Below are positions 7,554-16,130 of a stretch of 64,000 nucleotides of DNA, piece by piece. Under the pieces are notes generated by a model. That model worked only from the letters and a program-made list of their open reading frames with translations, searched no databases and was not told where the DNA came from. The DNA is from Rhizobium herbae (GTDB lineage Bacteria > Pseudomonadota > Alphaproteobacteria > Rhizobiales > Rhizobiaceae), in contig NZ_JAGGJV010000006.1 in NCBI RefSeq assembly GCF_017873135.1, forward strand, positions 310,001 to 374,000, read 5' to 3'. The stretch's first letter is position 1, and every line of letters begins with the position of its first letter. The translations under genes and the position numbers were made by a program.

Positions 7554-7561
7554 GAACGATC

Positions 7562-9088
7562 ATGACCCTTATCAACATCCGCAATCTCGGCATCGTGCTG
7601 GGCAGCCGGCTTTTCTCCAGGCTCAACCTCGTCGTCAATGCCGGCGACCGCATCGGCCTCGTCGCCGCCAACGGCCGCGGGAAATCGACGCTGTTTCGCT
7701 GCATTGCCGGTGTGCTTGAAGCGAGCGAAGGCGACATCACAAAGGCGCGCGGGCTGACGATCGGCTATGTCGAGCAGAATGTACCGCCTGCTTTGTCCGA
7801 CATGTCTTTCTATGCCGTGGTACTCGACGCACTCCCCGCCGACCAGCAGGAGAGCGAGAGTTGGCGTGTCGATGTGGTGCTGGAATCGCTCGATGTACCG
7901 GAAGCCCTGCGGCAGCGTCCATTGAAACAGTTGAGCGGCGGCTGGCAACGCATCGCCATGCTGGCCCGCGTCTGGGTGACCGAGCCGGATGTGCTGATGC
8001 TCGACGAGCCGACCAACCATCTCGATCTCGGCAAGATCGCCATGCTCGAGGCGTGGCTGAATGCGCTGCCACGCGACGTGCCGGTGATTATCTCCAGCCA
8101 CGACCGGGCCTTCCTCGACACGGTGACCAACAGCACGCTCTTTCTCCGGACGGAGCAATCGCCGATCTTTCCGTTGCCCTACACACGGGCGCGGGCAGCG
8201 CTGGATGATGCCGACGCTGCCGATGAACGCCGCTATCAGCGCGATATCAAGGTCGCCGAGCAATTGCGCAAGCAGGCGGCCAAGCTCAACAATATCGGCA
8301 TCAACTCCGGCAGCGACCTGCTGGTGGTGAAGACCAAGCAGTTGAGGCAGCGGGCCGACAAACTCGAAGATGCCGCCAAGCCCGCGCATCTGGAGCGTTC
8401 CGCCGGGGCGATCAGGCTTGCCAATCGCGGCACCCACGCCAAGGTGCTGATCACGCTGGAGGATGCTGCGGTTCAGACACCCGACGGCACGTTGCTGTTC
8501 AGGACCGGCAGGCAATTCGTCTGCCAGGGCGACCGGATCGTGCTGCTTGGCGCCAACGGTACTGGGAAGACCCGCCTCGTCTCCATGCTCCGCAAGGCGA
8601 TCGAACAGCCGGAGATAGCGCAGGATGGCATCAAGGCGACGCCCTCGCTGGTGCTCGGCTATGGCGATCAGGCGCTCGCCGATCTCCGCGATGCCGAAAC
8701 GCCGATGGAGACGATCATTCGCCGTTTCGATATCGGCGATCAGCGGGCAAGGGCGCTGCTTGCCGGCGCCGGCATGGCAATAGAGTTGCAGGCACGACCG
8801 GTCGGCCAACTCTCGGGTGGACAGAAGGCGCGGCTCGGCATGCTCGTCCTGCGGCTGACCAACCCGAACGTCTATCTGCTCGACGAGCCGACGAACCATC
8901 TGGATATCGATGGTCAGGAAGCGCTGGAAGGTGAGCTGATGGCGCATCAGGCCAGTTGCCTCTTCGTTTCGCACGACCGCAGTTTCGTTCGCGCGGTCGG
9001 CAACCGCTTCTGGCAGATCGACAGGAAGAAGCTGGTCGAAGTCGAAAGCCCGGAAGGGTTTTTCGCTGCCGCGGCGAGGATTGAATAA
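7562..9088 (+). CDS. ABC-F family ATPase (ribosome-associated, possible antibiotic-resistance type)
   Basis: A 508-residue soluble protein with two ABC domains and no membrane segment. Start at ATG 7562 (MTLINIRNLGIV) is preceded by AGAGA; an upstream in-frame ATG at 7532 lacks a ribosome site and lies inside the regulatory hairpin. Domain 1 has AANGRGKSTLF, LSGGWQRIAML and VLMLDEPTNHLD. The linker (about residues 190-290) contains the charged two-helix region typical of ABC-F proteins. Domain 2 has GANGTGKTRLV, LSGGQKARLGML and VYLLDEPTNHLD. ABC-F proteins bind the ribosomal E site and either tune translation or dislodge antibiotics. The leader-peptide control upstream favours a resistance or ribosome-stress role. 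Confidence 0.9.
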   Translation: MTLINIRNLGIVLGSRLFSRLNLVVNAGDRIGLVAANGRGKSTLFRCIAGVLEASEGDITKARGLTIGYVEQNVPPALSDMSFYAVVLDALPADQQESESWRVDVVLESLDVPEALRQRPLKQLSGGWQRIAMLARVWVTEPDVLMLDEPTNHLDLGKIAMLEAWLNALPRDVPVIISSHDRAFLDTVTNSTLFLRTEQSPIFPLPYTRARAALDDADAADERRYQRDIKVAEQLRKQAAKLNNIGINSGSDLLVVKTKQLRQRADKLEDAAKPAHLERSAGAIRLANRGTHAKVLITLEDAAVQTPDGTLLFRTGRQFVCQGDRIVLLGANGTGKTRLVSMLRKAIEQPEIAQDGIKATPSLVLGYGDQALADLRDAETPMETIIRRFDIGDQRARALLAGAGMAIELQARPVGQLSGGQKARLGMLVLRLTNPNVYLLDEPTNHLDIDGQEALEGELMAHQASCLFVSHDRSFVRAVGNRFWQIDRKKLVEVESPEGFFAAAARIE

Positions 9089-9245
9089 GCAACGGGGGCG
9101 GCCGGAAAACCGGACGCTCCCCAATGCCGCCTCGGCGCGCGGCCGTTTTGGACGTTGCGCTTTGTATATGATTTTCCTATAGCCGGGAAACGGGATCATG
9201 CGCGCCGGTATCCCGATCTTATCTCTCCGCGCGTCCGGTTTCCTG

Positions 9246-10343
9246 ATGTCCCATCCTCAAAAGCCAAAATCGGACGGCCGTTTTCGGATGTTCGCGCCGA
9301 TTCTGGCCGGCGCGACCTTGCGCGAACGGTTGATCGCCTGCGTCGGCGCGCTGATCGGCATCGGCCTGACGGGCCTGATCAGCGGTTACCTGTTCGGGCA
9401 GGGGCCGCATCTGCCGTTGATCGTGGCGCCGATGGGGGCTTCCGCTGTGCTGTTGTTTGCGGTTCCTGCCAGCCCTCTGGCGCAGCCGTGGTCGATCATC
9501 GGCGGCAATACGATTTCGGCGCTGATGGGCATCATCGCGGCCTATCTGATCCATGACCCGATCATCGCCATCGGTGTCGGCGTATCGCTGGCAATCGGCG
9601 CGATGTCGTTTGCACGCTGCCTTCATCCGCCCGGCGGTGCTGCGGCGCTGACCGCCGTGCTCGGCGGGCCGGTCGTTGCCGGTTGGGGCCTGCTCTTTCC
9701 CTTTGTCCCGGTCGGCTTGAATTCATGCATTCTCGTCGGGCTCGGCTTGCTGTTTCACAAGCTCGCGCGGCGAAACTATCCTCATGTCGCAGCCAAGGCA
9801 GTGGTCAATACTCACCTGACCGCGGATGTGCCGCCGTCGCTGCGGGTCGGCTTTCGCGATGAGGATGTCGATGCGGCGCTTGTGACGCTGGATGAAACCT
9901 TCGACATCGACCGGGGGGATCTCAGCCGTCTGCTCCAACAGGTCGCGCTACAGGCGACCATCCGCGCGCATGGCGATATCAGCTGCGCCGACATCATGTC
10001 CCGCGATGTCATTTCCATTGACGAGCATGCCGATCCCACTGACGCGCGAGAGCTTCTTTTGAAGCACAATATCCGCACGCTGCCGGTCAGGGATGAGCAT
10101 GACCGGCTGGTCGGAACGATCGGCCTGCGGGAACTTTCGAGGTCAGGCGGGCGCGTCGGCGAACTCCTGTCGAAGGCGGCCACCGCCTCGGCGATCGATC
10201 CGGCGTTCTCCCTGCTGCCGGTGCTGACGGACGGACGGAGCCACGCGGTCATCATCGTCGACGAGGACCGGCGGATTGTCGGATTGATATCCCAGACCGA
10301 CCTGCTCAGCGCGGTGGCGCGAACATTCCCGACGTCTGGGTAG
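9246..10343 (+). CDS. HPP-family membrane protein with C-terminal CBS pair
   Basis: A 365-residue protein. Residues about 20-165 form the HPP module with four to five hydrophobic segments and the HPPGGAAALTAVLGGP signature. Residues about 235-360 hold two CBS motifs (ADIMSRDVISIDEHADP, LLKHNIRTLPVRDEHDRLVG, then HAVIIVDEDRRIVGLISQTDLL). HPP proteins have been linked to nitrite transport in plastids; the bacterial role is unclear, and the CBS pair probably senses an adenine nucleotide. Start 9246 (MSHPQK) is preferred because a TTGCGC-N17-TATAGC promoter would place transcription start very near the alternative ATG at 9198. It appears to be monocistronic. Confidence 0.85.
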   Translation: MSHPQKPKSDGRFRMFAPILAGATLRERLIACVGALIGIGLTGLISGYLFGQGPHLPLIVAPMGASAVLLFAVPASPLAQPWSIIGGNTISALMGIIAAYLIHDPIIAIGVGVSLAIGAMSFARCLHPPGGAAALTAVLGGPVVAGWGLLFPFVPVGLNSCILVGLGLLFHKLARRNYPHVAAKAVVNTHLTADVPPSLRVGFRDEDVDAALVTLDETFDIDRGDLSRLLQQVALQATIRAHGDISCADIMSRDVISIDEHADPTDARELLLKHNIRTLPVRDEHDRLVGTIGLRELSRSGGRVGELLSKAATASAIDPAFSLLPVLTDGRSHAVIIVDEDRRIVGLISQTDLLSAVARTFPTSG

Positions 10344-10605
10344 CCTGGATTATTTGCGATCCCGGCGTTTCTTTCAAAGCCCGGCGATTTTACGCAAGTC
10401 TTCTATTGCACCGGCGGCGGCGGCAAGCATCCAGAGTGATCGAATTCGGCCGGACGGCAAGCTGAAACGTCCTCCTGTTGAAGCATCGCCTCGAGGTCAA
10501 TCGCTTTTTGCAATCCTGTGCAAATTCTGCGGGAGGCGAGAACCGTCTCAAACGATTTCGTCATAAATTTGTCATAAAACTATCATGTTTCACTTGATCT
10601 AATGC
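10344..10605. other. Intergenic region without a supported gene
   Basis: About 260 bases between the HPP/CBS gene and the LacI operator. Composition becomes AT-richer toward 10560-10605, as expected for a promoter. A 70-codon open frame here lacks a ribosome binding site and protein-like composition and was not called. Confidence 0.5.
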
Positions 10606-10631
10606 TTGCACACAATTGCAAAATTATGCAA
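10606..10631. promoter_or_regulatory. Two overlapping TTGCA-N6-TGCAA palindromes (LacI operator)
   Basis: TTGCA-CACAAT-TGCAA (10606-10621) and TTGCA-AAATTA-TGCAA (10616-10631) share the middle half-site, giving three half-sites at equal spacing. The block lies 29 bases before the GTG start of the LacI gene. LacI-family proteins bind short palindromes of this size, so autoregulation is likely. Confidence 0.55.
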
Positions 10632-10659
10632 CCTTTCCCCCAAGAGGGTGGACAGCAAC

Positions 10660-11664
10660 GTGTCGCAAAAACTATTCGTCAGTGCGCAGGAAGTAGCTGA
10701 AAAGGCGGGCGTTTCGCGCTCCGCGGTTTCGCGCACGTTTACGTCCGGCGCCAGCGTATCGCCGAAAACCCGCCAGAAGGTGCTGGATGCCGCCGAGGTG
10801 CTTGGCTACCACGTCAACCATCTGGCTCGTGGGCTGATGCGCAACGAGAGCGGCATCGTCTGCCTCATTGTGTCGGACATCGGCACGCCCTATCGCTCGG
10901 CGATGACCCGGGCCTTGACACAGCAGTTGCAGAATTCCGGCAAGGTCGCGATGCTGATCAATACCGATCGCTCCGATGACAGCGTCGATCTTGCGCTGCG
11001 GCAGGCGATCCGGTACCGCGCCGACGCCTCGATCATCCTCTCCGGCCTGCCCGACAAGTCGATTACCGACCTGTGTCTGAAGAACGGCCAGCGGCTGGTA
11101 CTGATCAACCGCGATGACGACAGTGAAGGGCCGCTCAAAATCAACCTCGACGACGAGGATGCGGCGGCGCGGATTGCCACGGCTTTCGTGCGGGCAGGCT
11201 GCCGTAAGCTTGCCTTTGCCAATTCGCAGGCGGGAACGCCGAGCCTGATGGCACGCGAGCGCGGTTTCGTTGCTGCCGCCAAGGCGCTCGGACTGGATGT
11301 GATCGTCGAACGGTTCGGTCATACGGGCTACGAGAGTGGCCGGGTTGTCGCCCAGCAGCTTCTGACCCGCAAGGAGCGTCCGGATGCCGTGTTCTGTGCC
11401 ACCGATCTCCTTGCCTGCGGCTTCATGGATGCTGCCCGGCATCAGTTTTCGATGTCGATCCCCGATCAGATCTGCGTGGCCGGTTTCGACGATATCGAAC
11501 AGGCCTCCTGGTCGTCCTATCAGTTGACCACATTCGCACAGCCGGTGGACATGATCGCGCGCGAGACGGTTTCCTGGTTGGCGGGAGATACCGTGCAGCC
11601 CGAAAGCCAATCGGTGTGTCTGCACGCCGATCTGGTGTGGCGAACCTCGATCAGAGGCGGCTAG
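10660..11664 (+). CDS. LacI-family transcriptional regulator
   Basis: A 334-residue regulator. The N-terminal DNA-binding domain is KLFVSAQEVAEKAGVSRSAV with the hinge helix near YHVNHLARGLM. The C-terminal part is a periplasmic-binding-protein-like sensor (GIVCLIVSDIGTPYRS, PDAVFCATDLLACGFMDAA, VAGFDDIEQASW). Start GTG 10660 (VSQKLF) is chosen because AGAGGGTGG lies about 10 bases before it; a TTG at 10606 lies in the operator and was rejected. No sugar transport genes are adjacent, so the target is unknown beyond probable self-control. The Nudix gene follows 5 bases after the stop and may be co-transcribed. Confidence 0.88.
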   Translation: MSQKLFVSAQEVAEKAGVSRSAVSRTFTSGASVSPKTRQKVLDAAEVLGYHVNHLARGLMRNESGIVCLIVSDIGTPYRSAMTRALTQQLQNSGKVAMLINTDRSDDSVDLALRQAIRYRADASIILSGLPDKSITDLCLKNGQRLVLINRDDDSEGPLKINLDDEDAAARIATAFVRAGCRKLAFANSQAGTPSLMARERGFVAAAKALGLDVIVERFGHTGYESGRVVAQQLLTRKERPDAVFCATDLLACGFMDAARHQFSMSIPDQICVAGFDDIEQASWSSYQLTTFAQPVDMIARETVSWLAGDTVQPESQSVCLHADLVWRTSIRGG

Positions 11665-11669
11665 ATGCC

Positions 11670-12182
11670 ATGACCAGTGCACCCAAAAAAAAGCTCTCGA
11701 AAAAGCCGGGCACGTTTCTGTTCGAACCCGCCTCCGTCACCGGCGTGCCGCTTAAGGAACGAATGCGCGACCAGTTCGCGGCACTCTGCTATCGCCTCCG
11801 CAAGGACCGTGGCCTCTTCGAGGTGCTTCTGGTGACCAGTCGCGAGAGCGGCCGCTGGATCATTCCGAAGGGCTGGCCGATAGCGGGGAAGAAGCCGCAC
11901 GAGGTCGCTGCCATAGAAGCCTTTGAAGAGGCCGGCGTGCGCGGCAAGACTAAGAAGAAGCCGTTTGGATATTTCACCTACCTGAAAGTGTCCGGCAACG
12001 GCCAGCGCATTCCTTGCTGCGTCCAAGTTCATCTTCTTGATGTCGAAGAGGTTTCAGACGCCTTTCGCGAAAAAGGCCAGCGGATCAGCGAGTGGGTGTC
12101 TTGCAGCGAAGCAGCCCGGCGTGTCCGCGAACCGGAGCTGAAGGGTCTTTTCCTGTCGATGCAGCGGGCTCTGTTGTCGTGA
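11670..12182 (+). CDS. Nudix hydrolase, diphosphoinositol-polyphosphate-hydrolase-like
   Basis: A 170-residue protein starting at ATG 11670 (MTSAPKKKLSKK, a lysine-rich tail). The core reads FEVLLVTSRESGRWIIPKGWP, then the Nudix box GKKPHEVAAIEAFEEAGV. In the box the usual Arg of the REUXEE motif is Ile, while the Glu residues that bind the metal are kept. The PKGWP and AAIEAFEEAGV wording is typical of the DIPP-like subgroup that hydrolyses diphosphoinositol polyphosphates or dinucleoside polyphosphates. It follows the LacI gene by 5 bases, so the two probably share a transcript. Substrate not determined. Confidence 0.86.
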   Translation: MTSAPKKKLSKKPGTFLFEPASVTGVPLKERMRDQFAALCYRLRKDRGLFEVLLVTSRESGRWIIPKGWPIAGKKPHEVAAIEAFEEAGVRGKTKKKPFGYFTYLKVSGNGQRIPCCVQVHLLDVEEVSDAFREKGQRISEWVSCSEAARRVREPELKGLFLSMQRALLS

Positions 12183-12290
12183 GGTCATTGCTGGATGATG
12201 AGAGCGGGTCCTGGTTCACAACATGGGATTCAATGTCGCGATCACCTGGAGCGCGATGAAATCCAAACATAACTCCCCGCGACCGCGTTT

Positions 12291-12470
12291 CTACCCAAAC
12301 CGTTCCATCGCAAAATCTGCGGGTGCCGTAGTGTGCGCGGGCGTGTCAATTCCGTTCAGGCGGCTCGTTTTCGACAGCACCGTGTTGTTGCTGTTGACCA
12401 TTGTCAGCGTCAGCAAGAGAGCAGCGCCCAGAACGAAGCCGAATGCGAGATAAGAAAACTTTGCGAGCAT
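12291..12470 (-). CDS. Small single-pass membrane protein, unknown function
   Basis: A 59-residue ORF starting at ATG 12470 (MLAKFSYLAFGFVLGAALLL). It is backed by a clear ribosome site: AGGAG lies 8 bases upstream. Residues about 5-24 form one hydrophobic helix. The remainder, VNSNNTVLSKTSRLNGIDTP onward, is hydrophilic with a Thr/Ala-rich tail, so the topology is probably one membrane anchor with a periplasmic or cytoplasmic tail. I do not recognise a family. A longer reading frame begins upstream at 12620 but that part reads like noncoding sequence. The good ribosome site and the helix are the only evidence. Confidence 0.5.
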   Translation of the reverse strand: MLAKFSYLAFGFVLGAALLLTLTMVNSNNTVLSKTSRLNGIDTPAHTTAPADFAMERFG

Positions 12471-12742
12471 ATTAGGGACTCCTGTTTCATCTCGCGCTTG
12501 AAACGCCGTAGATGGCGGGAAGTTCCAGCGCGCCGGCAAAAAACGCCGCAATGAATGATGATTGAAGCACGATACGTCTTCGAAGGCATCTTCGCCAAAG
12601 TGACTATGCATCCGACGCATGGGTGGCCTGAAGTATTGGCGCTGTTACTGCATAATCGGGAGGCTTATATTCCGATCATCAAAACGACAACGGCGCCACG
12701 GACTGGCTGCCGGAATCGGACAGCCCTAGAAAGGGGATCATC
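12471..12742. other. Intergenic region without a supported gene
   Basis: About 270 bases between the small membrane protein (leftward) and the DUF1127 gene (rightward). It must hold both promoters. I see no conserved RNA, repeat or convincing open frame in it. Confidence 0.45.
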
Positions 12743-12889
12743 ATGAACGTAGCACGCTCCTTCAATAACTGGCGCAAGTATCGTCAGACGGTCACTGAAC
12801 TCGGCCGCATGACTACCCGCGAACTCCAGGATCTCGGCATCGACCGCTTCGACATCCAGAGCATCGCTCGTGCGTCGGTCGCTCGCTGA
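12743..12889 (+). CDS. DUF1127 small basic protein
   Basis: A 48-residue protein beginning MNVARSFNNWRKYRQTV with the DUF1127 core (ELGRMTTRELQDLGIDRFDI). A purine-rich AAGGGG ribosome site lies about 8 bases before ATG 12743. DUF1127 proteins are abundant in alphaproteobacteria. They are arginine-rich, and some are known to affect RNA turnover, phosphate and carbon metabolism or stress responses. In Rhodobacter one is co-encoded with CCUCCUCCC-loop small RNAs; here the matching small RNA lies 28 kb away. The gene ends 35 bases before an intrinsic terminator and is probably monocistronic. It is too short for ordinary ORF lists. Confidence 0.9.
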   Translation: MNVARSFNNWRKYRQTVTELGRMTTRELQDLGIDRFDIQSIARASVAR

Positions 12890-12924
12890 TCAGAGCGAAC
12901 ACCGTACCTTGAAGAGATCTGTCG

Positions 12925-12954
12925 AAACGCCCGTTGCACCGCAGCGGGCGTTTT
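12925..12954 (+). terminator. Rho-independent terminator of the DUF1127 gene
   Basis: AAACGCCCG (12925-12933) pairs with CGGGCGTTT (12945-12953) around an 11-base loop, ending in TTTT. It lies 35 bases after the DUF1127 stop. Confidence 0.85.
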
Positions 12955-13051
12955 GCATTGGATGACATTTGAATTCAGAACTGGGTTTTGGCGGACCGTC
13001 ATCGGTGTCTCGCAAGAGGCTTCGAGGTCCGGAACCCAGGGTGTAAGAGCC

Positions 13052-16048
13052 ATGTCAATTTCCGTTCGCGTTCATTCCGGGCTGTGCCAATCTGCAGGCA
13101 ATCTGATTCCGGGGAGCGAGACATTGGAACATGCGTTTTTGCGGCGGGCAGAGTTGTCGCGGCCCGAAGTGAATGCCGAAGATACCGCTCGTCTTTTCGC
13201 CGTCCATTATGGTCTGTCGGGACCGATCGTCGAACTTGGCAGCCAGCAGGATCGCAATTATCGCATCGATGCGGCAAACGGCCGTTTCGTCCTGAAAATC
13301 TGCCGCTCGGATTATGCGACCATTGAGCTTGAAGCCCAGAACGCCGCTTTGCGCCATATCGCCGGCAAACCCGGAATGCCGCGCGTGCCGAGGGTTATCG
13401 CGGCCGTAGACGGAGCGGACATCGTGTTCGCCAAGGTGCGCGGACAGGACTATCAGATCCGCCTGCTCGACTATATCGAGGGCGAGCCGCTGACGCGGCG
13501 GAAACATTTGCCCCCGGTCACGATCGCGGCACTCGGCGCGCTCGGCGGTCGGCTTGCGCTGGCGCTTTCGGATTTCATCCATCCCGGCCTGTCGCGCGAT
13601 CTGCAATGGGATCTGCGTCACGCCGAACCGGTCGTGCGCCATCTCCTGTCCGCCGTGAACGACGCTGATCGAAAGGAGCGTATCACCCGGGCGATGGACA
13701 CGGCCATGCAACGGCTCGACGCTCTGAAACCGGAGCTGCGGCTGCAGGCGATCCATCATGACGTGACCGACGACAATGTCGTCAGCCAACCGAACGACCA
13801 TGGCCAGTTGATCCCGAACGGGGTGATCGATTTCGGCGATAGTATGAACGGCTGGCTCGCAGCCGATCTCGCCGTCACGTGCGCTTCGCTGCTGCATCAT
13901 GCCGATGGCGATCCCTTCGTCATTTTGCCTGCCATAAAGGCGTTTCACGCGGTTTTTCCACTCAATGACGCCGAATTGCAGGCGCTCTGGCCGCTGATCG
14001 TGGCGCGGTCCGCCGTGCTGGTGGCGAGCAGCGAACAGCAGCTGGCGCTTGATCCGGACAACCCCTATGTCAGCGGCAATATCGACCACGAACGGATGAT
14101 CTTCGACGTGGCGGTCTCCGTGCCGCCAGCGCTGATGGAGACGGCGATCGTCCAGTCCGTGGGGTACTCGATTGCCCCGGCCACCCCTATCGCCGGCGGC
14201 TTGCTGTTGCCAGGAATCGATCTGGCGCAGGTTGCAACGATCGCATTGGATACGCAAAGCCCGCTGTTCGACGGTGTACCATGGCCGGAACTCGAACTCG
14301 AGGTGAGCGCGTTGCAGAACGCCTGTGGCGAACACGCTCTTACTGCGACCCGCTATGGCGAATACCGTTTGACCCGCACGGTTTTGCTTTCGCCGAAGCC
14401 AGCCGATACCTTCGCACTCCATGTCGATCTGCTTTTGCCGGCGGGCACGAGCGTCGTAGCCCCCTTTGATGGTATTCTCAAATTCACCGACAACGGCCTC
14501 GTCCTGGTGGGGGAGGATGCAGCACTCCATCTGACCGGTATCGAGACCTTGCCCAGCCTGGAGACCGTTGTCGGTCGCGGCAAGCCGCTTGGCGCGGTCG
14601 CTGGTGCGCAGGGCGAAAAGGGCATGTTGCGGGTCCAACTCTGCCGCGACAAGGAGATTGTGCCGCCGTCGTTCGTATCTCCGGGTCATGCCGCGGCCTG
14701 GGCGGCGCTCTGCCCGTCGCCTGCCAGGCTTCTCGGCTTCGACTGCGATGCGCCGGCGCCCGGGAGTTCAGCGCTTCTTGCCCGCCGCCAGAGCCATTTC
14801 GCCAAGCCGCAGAAGAACTACTACGAGACACCGCCGCAGATCGAGCGTGGCTGGCGCGAGCATATGGTCGATGTCGAGGGACGCGCCTATCTCGACATGG
14901 TCAACAACGTCACCATTCTCGGCCATGGACATCCGCGGCTTGCCGATGCCGTCCACCGGCAATGGCAGCGGCTCAACACCAATTCCCGGTTTCACTATGC
15001 TTCGGTGGCGGAGTTTTCCGAACGGCTGGCGGCGCTGGCGCCCGATGGGCTCGATACGGTGTTTCTGGTCAACAGCGGCTCGGAAGCCAACGATCTCGCC
15101 CTGCGGCTCGCCTGGGCGGCGACGGGTGCGCGCAGCATGCTTTGTCTTCTCGAGGGGTATCACGGCTGGTCGGTCGCCAGCGACGCGGTATCGACCTCCA
15201 TCGCCGACAACCCGCAGGCGCTGACCACCCGGCCGGACTGGGTGCATCCGGTGATGTCGCCCAACACTTATCGTGGCCCTTTTCGGGGACCGGGATCGAC
15301 GGCCGACTATGTCGCAACTGTCGCTCCCGTGCTCGAAAAACTCGACCGGGACGGCAAGAGATTGGCCGGGTTCATCTGCGAATGCGTCTACGGCAACGCC
15401 GGTGGCATTCCTCTGCCGCCCGGCTACCTGAAGGATGTCTATGCGATGGTCCGGGCACGCGGCGGCGTCTGCATCGCCGACGAGGTGCAGGTCGGTTATG
15501 GCCGTCTCGGCCATCACTTCTGGGGCTTCGAGGAGCAGGGCGTCACGCCCGATATCATCACGATTGCCAAGGGCATGGGCAACGGCCATCCGCTCGGTGC
15601 CGTCATCACCACCAGGGCAATCGCCGATGCACTGGAGAAGGAAGGCTACTTCTTCTCCTCCGCCGGCGGCAGCCCGGTGAGCTCCGTCGTCGGTTTGACC
15701 GTGCTCGACATCATGCGCGACGAGGGTCTGCAGGAAAATGCCCGAATCGTCGGCGGTCACCTGAAGCGCCGGCTTGAAGCTCTGGGTCAGCGCTTTCCCC
15801 TCGTCGGCGCGGTGCACGGTATGGGGCTCTATCTCGGTCTCGAATTCGTCCGCGACCGCGAGACGCTCACGCCGGCAACCTTGGAAACGGCTGCGATCTG
15901 CGACCGGTTGCTGCAACTCGGCGTCCTCATGCAGCCGACCGGCGATCATCTGAACGTGCTGAAGATCAAGCCGCCGCTTTGTCTGTCGCGTCAGAGCGCC
16001 GATTTCTTCGCCGACATGCTGGAGCGCGTGCTTTCGGAAGGATGGTGA
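13052..16048 (+). CDS. Fused APH-type kinase / degenerate M23 domain / class III aminotransferase-fold phospho-lyase
   Basis: A 998-residue three-domain protein starting at ATG 13052 (MSISVRVHSG). Residues about 45-340 are an aminoglycoside-phosphotransferase-fold kinase with HHDVTDDN (H235-D237-N241) and IDFGD (D260). Residues about 455-590 align with the LytM/M23 beta domain of the paralogue at 42341-45394, but the zinc ligands are lost (HxH replaced by MLR, first His by Ala). Residues about 590-995 are a class III aminotransferase fold with the PLP lysine K840 in TIAKGMGNGHPLG. Related separate eukaryotic enzymes phosphorylate hydroxylysine and remove phosphate plus ammonia from phosphohydroxylysine or phosphoethanolamine. 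A similar kinase plus phospho-lyase action on an amino alcohol is inferred here. An amidohydrolase and a polyamine importer follow. Confidence 0.88.
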   Translation: MSISVRVHSGLCQSAGNLIPGSETLEHAFLRRAELSRPEVNAEDTARLFAVHYGLSGPIVELGSQQDRNYRIDAANGRFVLKICRSDYATIELEAQNAALRHIAGKPGMPRVPRVIAAVDGADIVFAKVRGQDYQIRLLDYIEGEPLTRRKHLPPVTIAALGALGGRLALALSDFIHPGLSRDLQWDLRHAEPVVRHLLSAVNDADRKERITRAMDTAMQRLDALKPELRLQAIHHDVTDDNVVSQPNDHGQLIPNGVIDFGDSMNGWLAADLAVTCASLLHHADGDPFVILPAIKAFHAVFPLNDAELQALWPLIVARSAVLVASSEQQLALDPDNPYVSGNIDHERMIFDVAVSVPPALMETAIVQSVGYSIAPATPIAGGLLLPGIDLAQVATIALDTQSPLFDGVPWPELELEVSALQNACGEHALTATRYGEYRLTRTVLLSPKPADTFALHVDLLLPAGTSVVAPFDGILKFTDNGLVLVGEDAALHLTGIETLPSLETVVGRGKPLGAVAGAQGEKGMLRVQLCRDKEIVPPSFVSPGHAAAWAALCPSPARLLGFDCDAPAPGSSALLARRQSHFAKPQKNYYETPPQIERGWREHMVDVEGRAYLDMVNNVTILGHGHPRLADAVHRQWQRLNTNSRFHYASVAEFSERLAALAPDGLDTVFLVNSGSEANDLALRLAWAATGARSMLCLLEGYHGWSVASDAVSTSIADNPQALTTRPDWVHPVMSPNTYRGPFRGPGSTADYVATVAPVLEKLDRDGKRLAGFICECVYGNAGGIPLPPGYLKDVYAMVRARGGVCIADEVQVGYGRLGHHFWGFEEQGVTPDIITIAKGMGNGHPLGAVITTRAIADALEKEGYFFSSAGGSPVSSVVGLTVLDIMRDEGLQENARIVGGHLKRRLEALGQRFPLVGAVHGMGLYLGLEFVRDRETLTPATLETAAICDRLLQLGVLMQPTGDHLNVLKIKPPLCLSRQSADFFADMLERVLSEGW

Positions 16049-16076
16049 GGAAAGCCATTGATCCCGGTTGAATTGC

Positions 16077-16104
16077 GTGGCGCGATCGGCTTAGCTCGCG
16101 CCAC
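16077..16104. other. Intercistronic hairpin
   Basis: GTGGCGCG (16077-16084) and CGCGCCAC (16097-16104) form a perfect 8-bp stem with a 12-base loop between the fusion gene and the amidohydrolase. No T-run follows, so it may protect or separate messages rather than terminate. Confidence 0.4.
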
Positions 16105-16130
16105 ATTCATGGCAAGCAGCGAGTCCCCTC

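Noticed and set aside
7451-9199. A 582-codon leftward open frame across the ABC-F gene
   Set aside because: It is the shadow of a high-GC coding strand. The opposite strand carries both Walker and signature motifs of an ABC-F protein.
10354-10566. A 70-codon ORF after the HPP/CBS gene
   Set aside because: Composition is not protein-like and there is no ribosome binding site.
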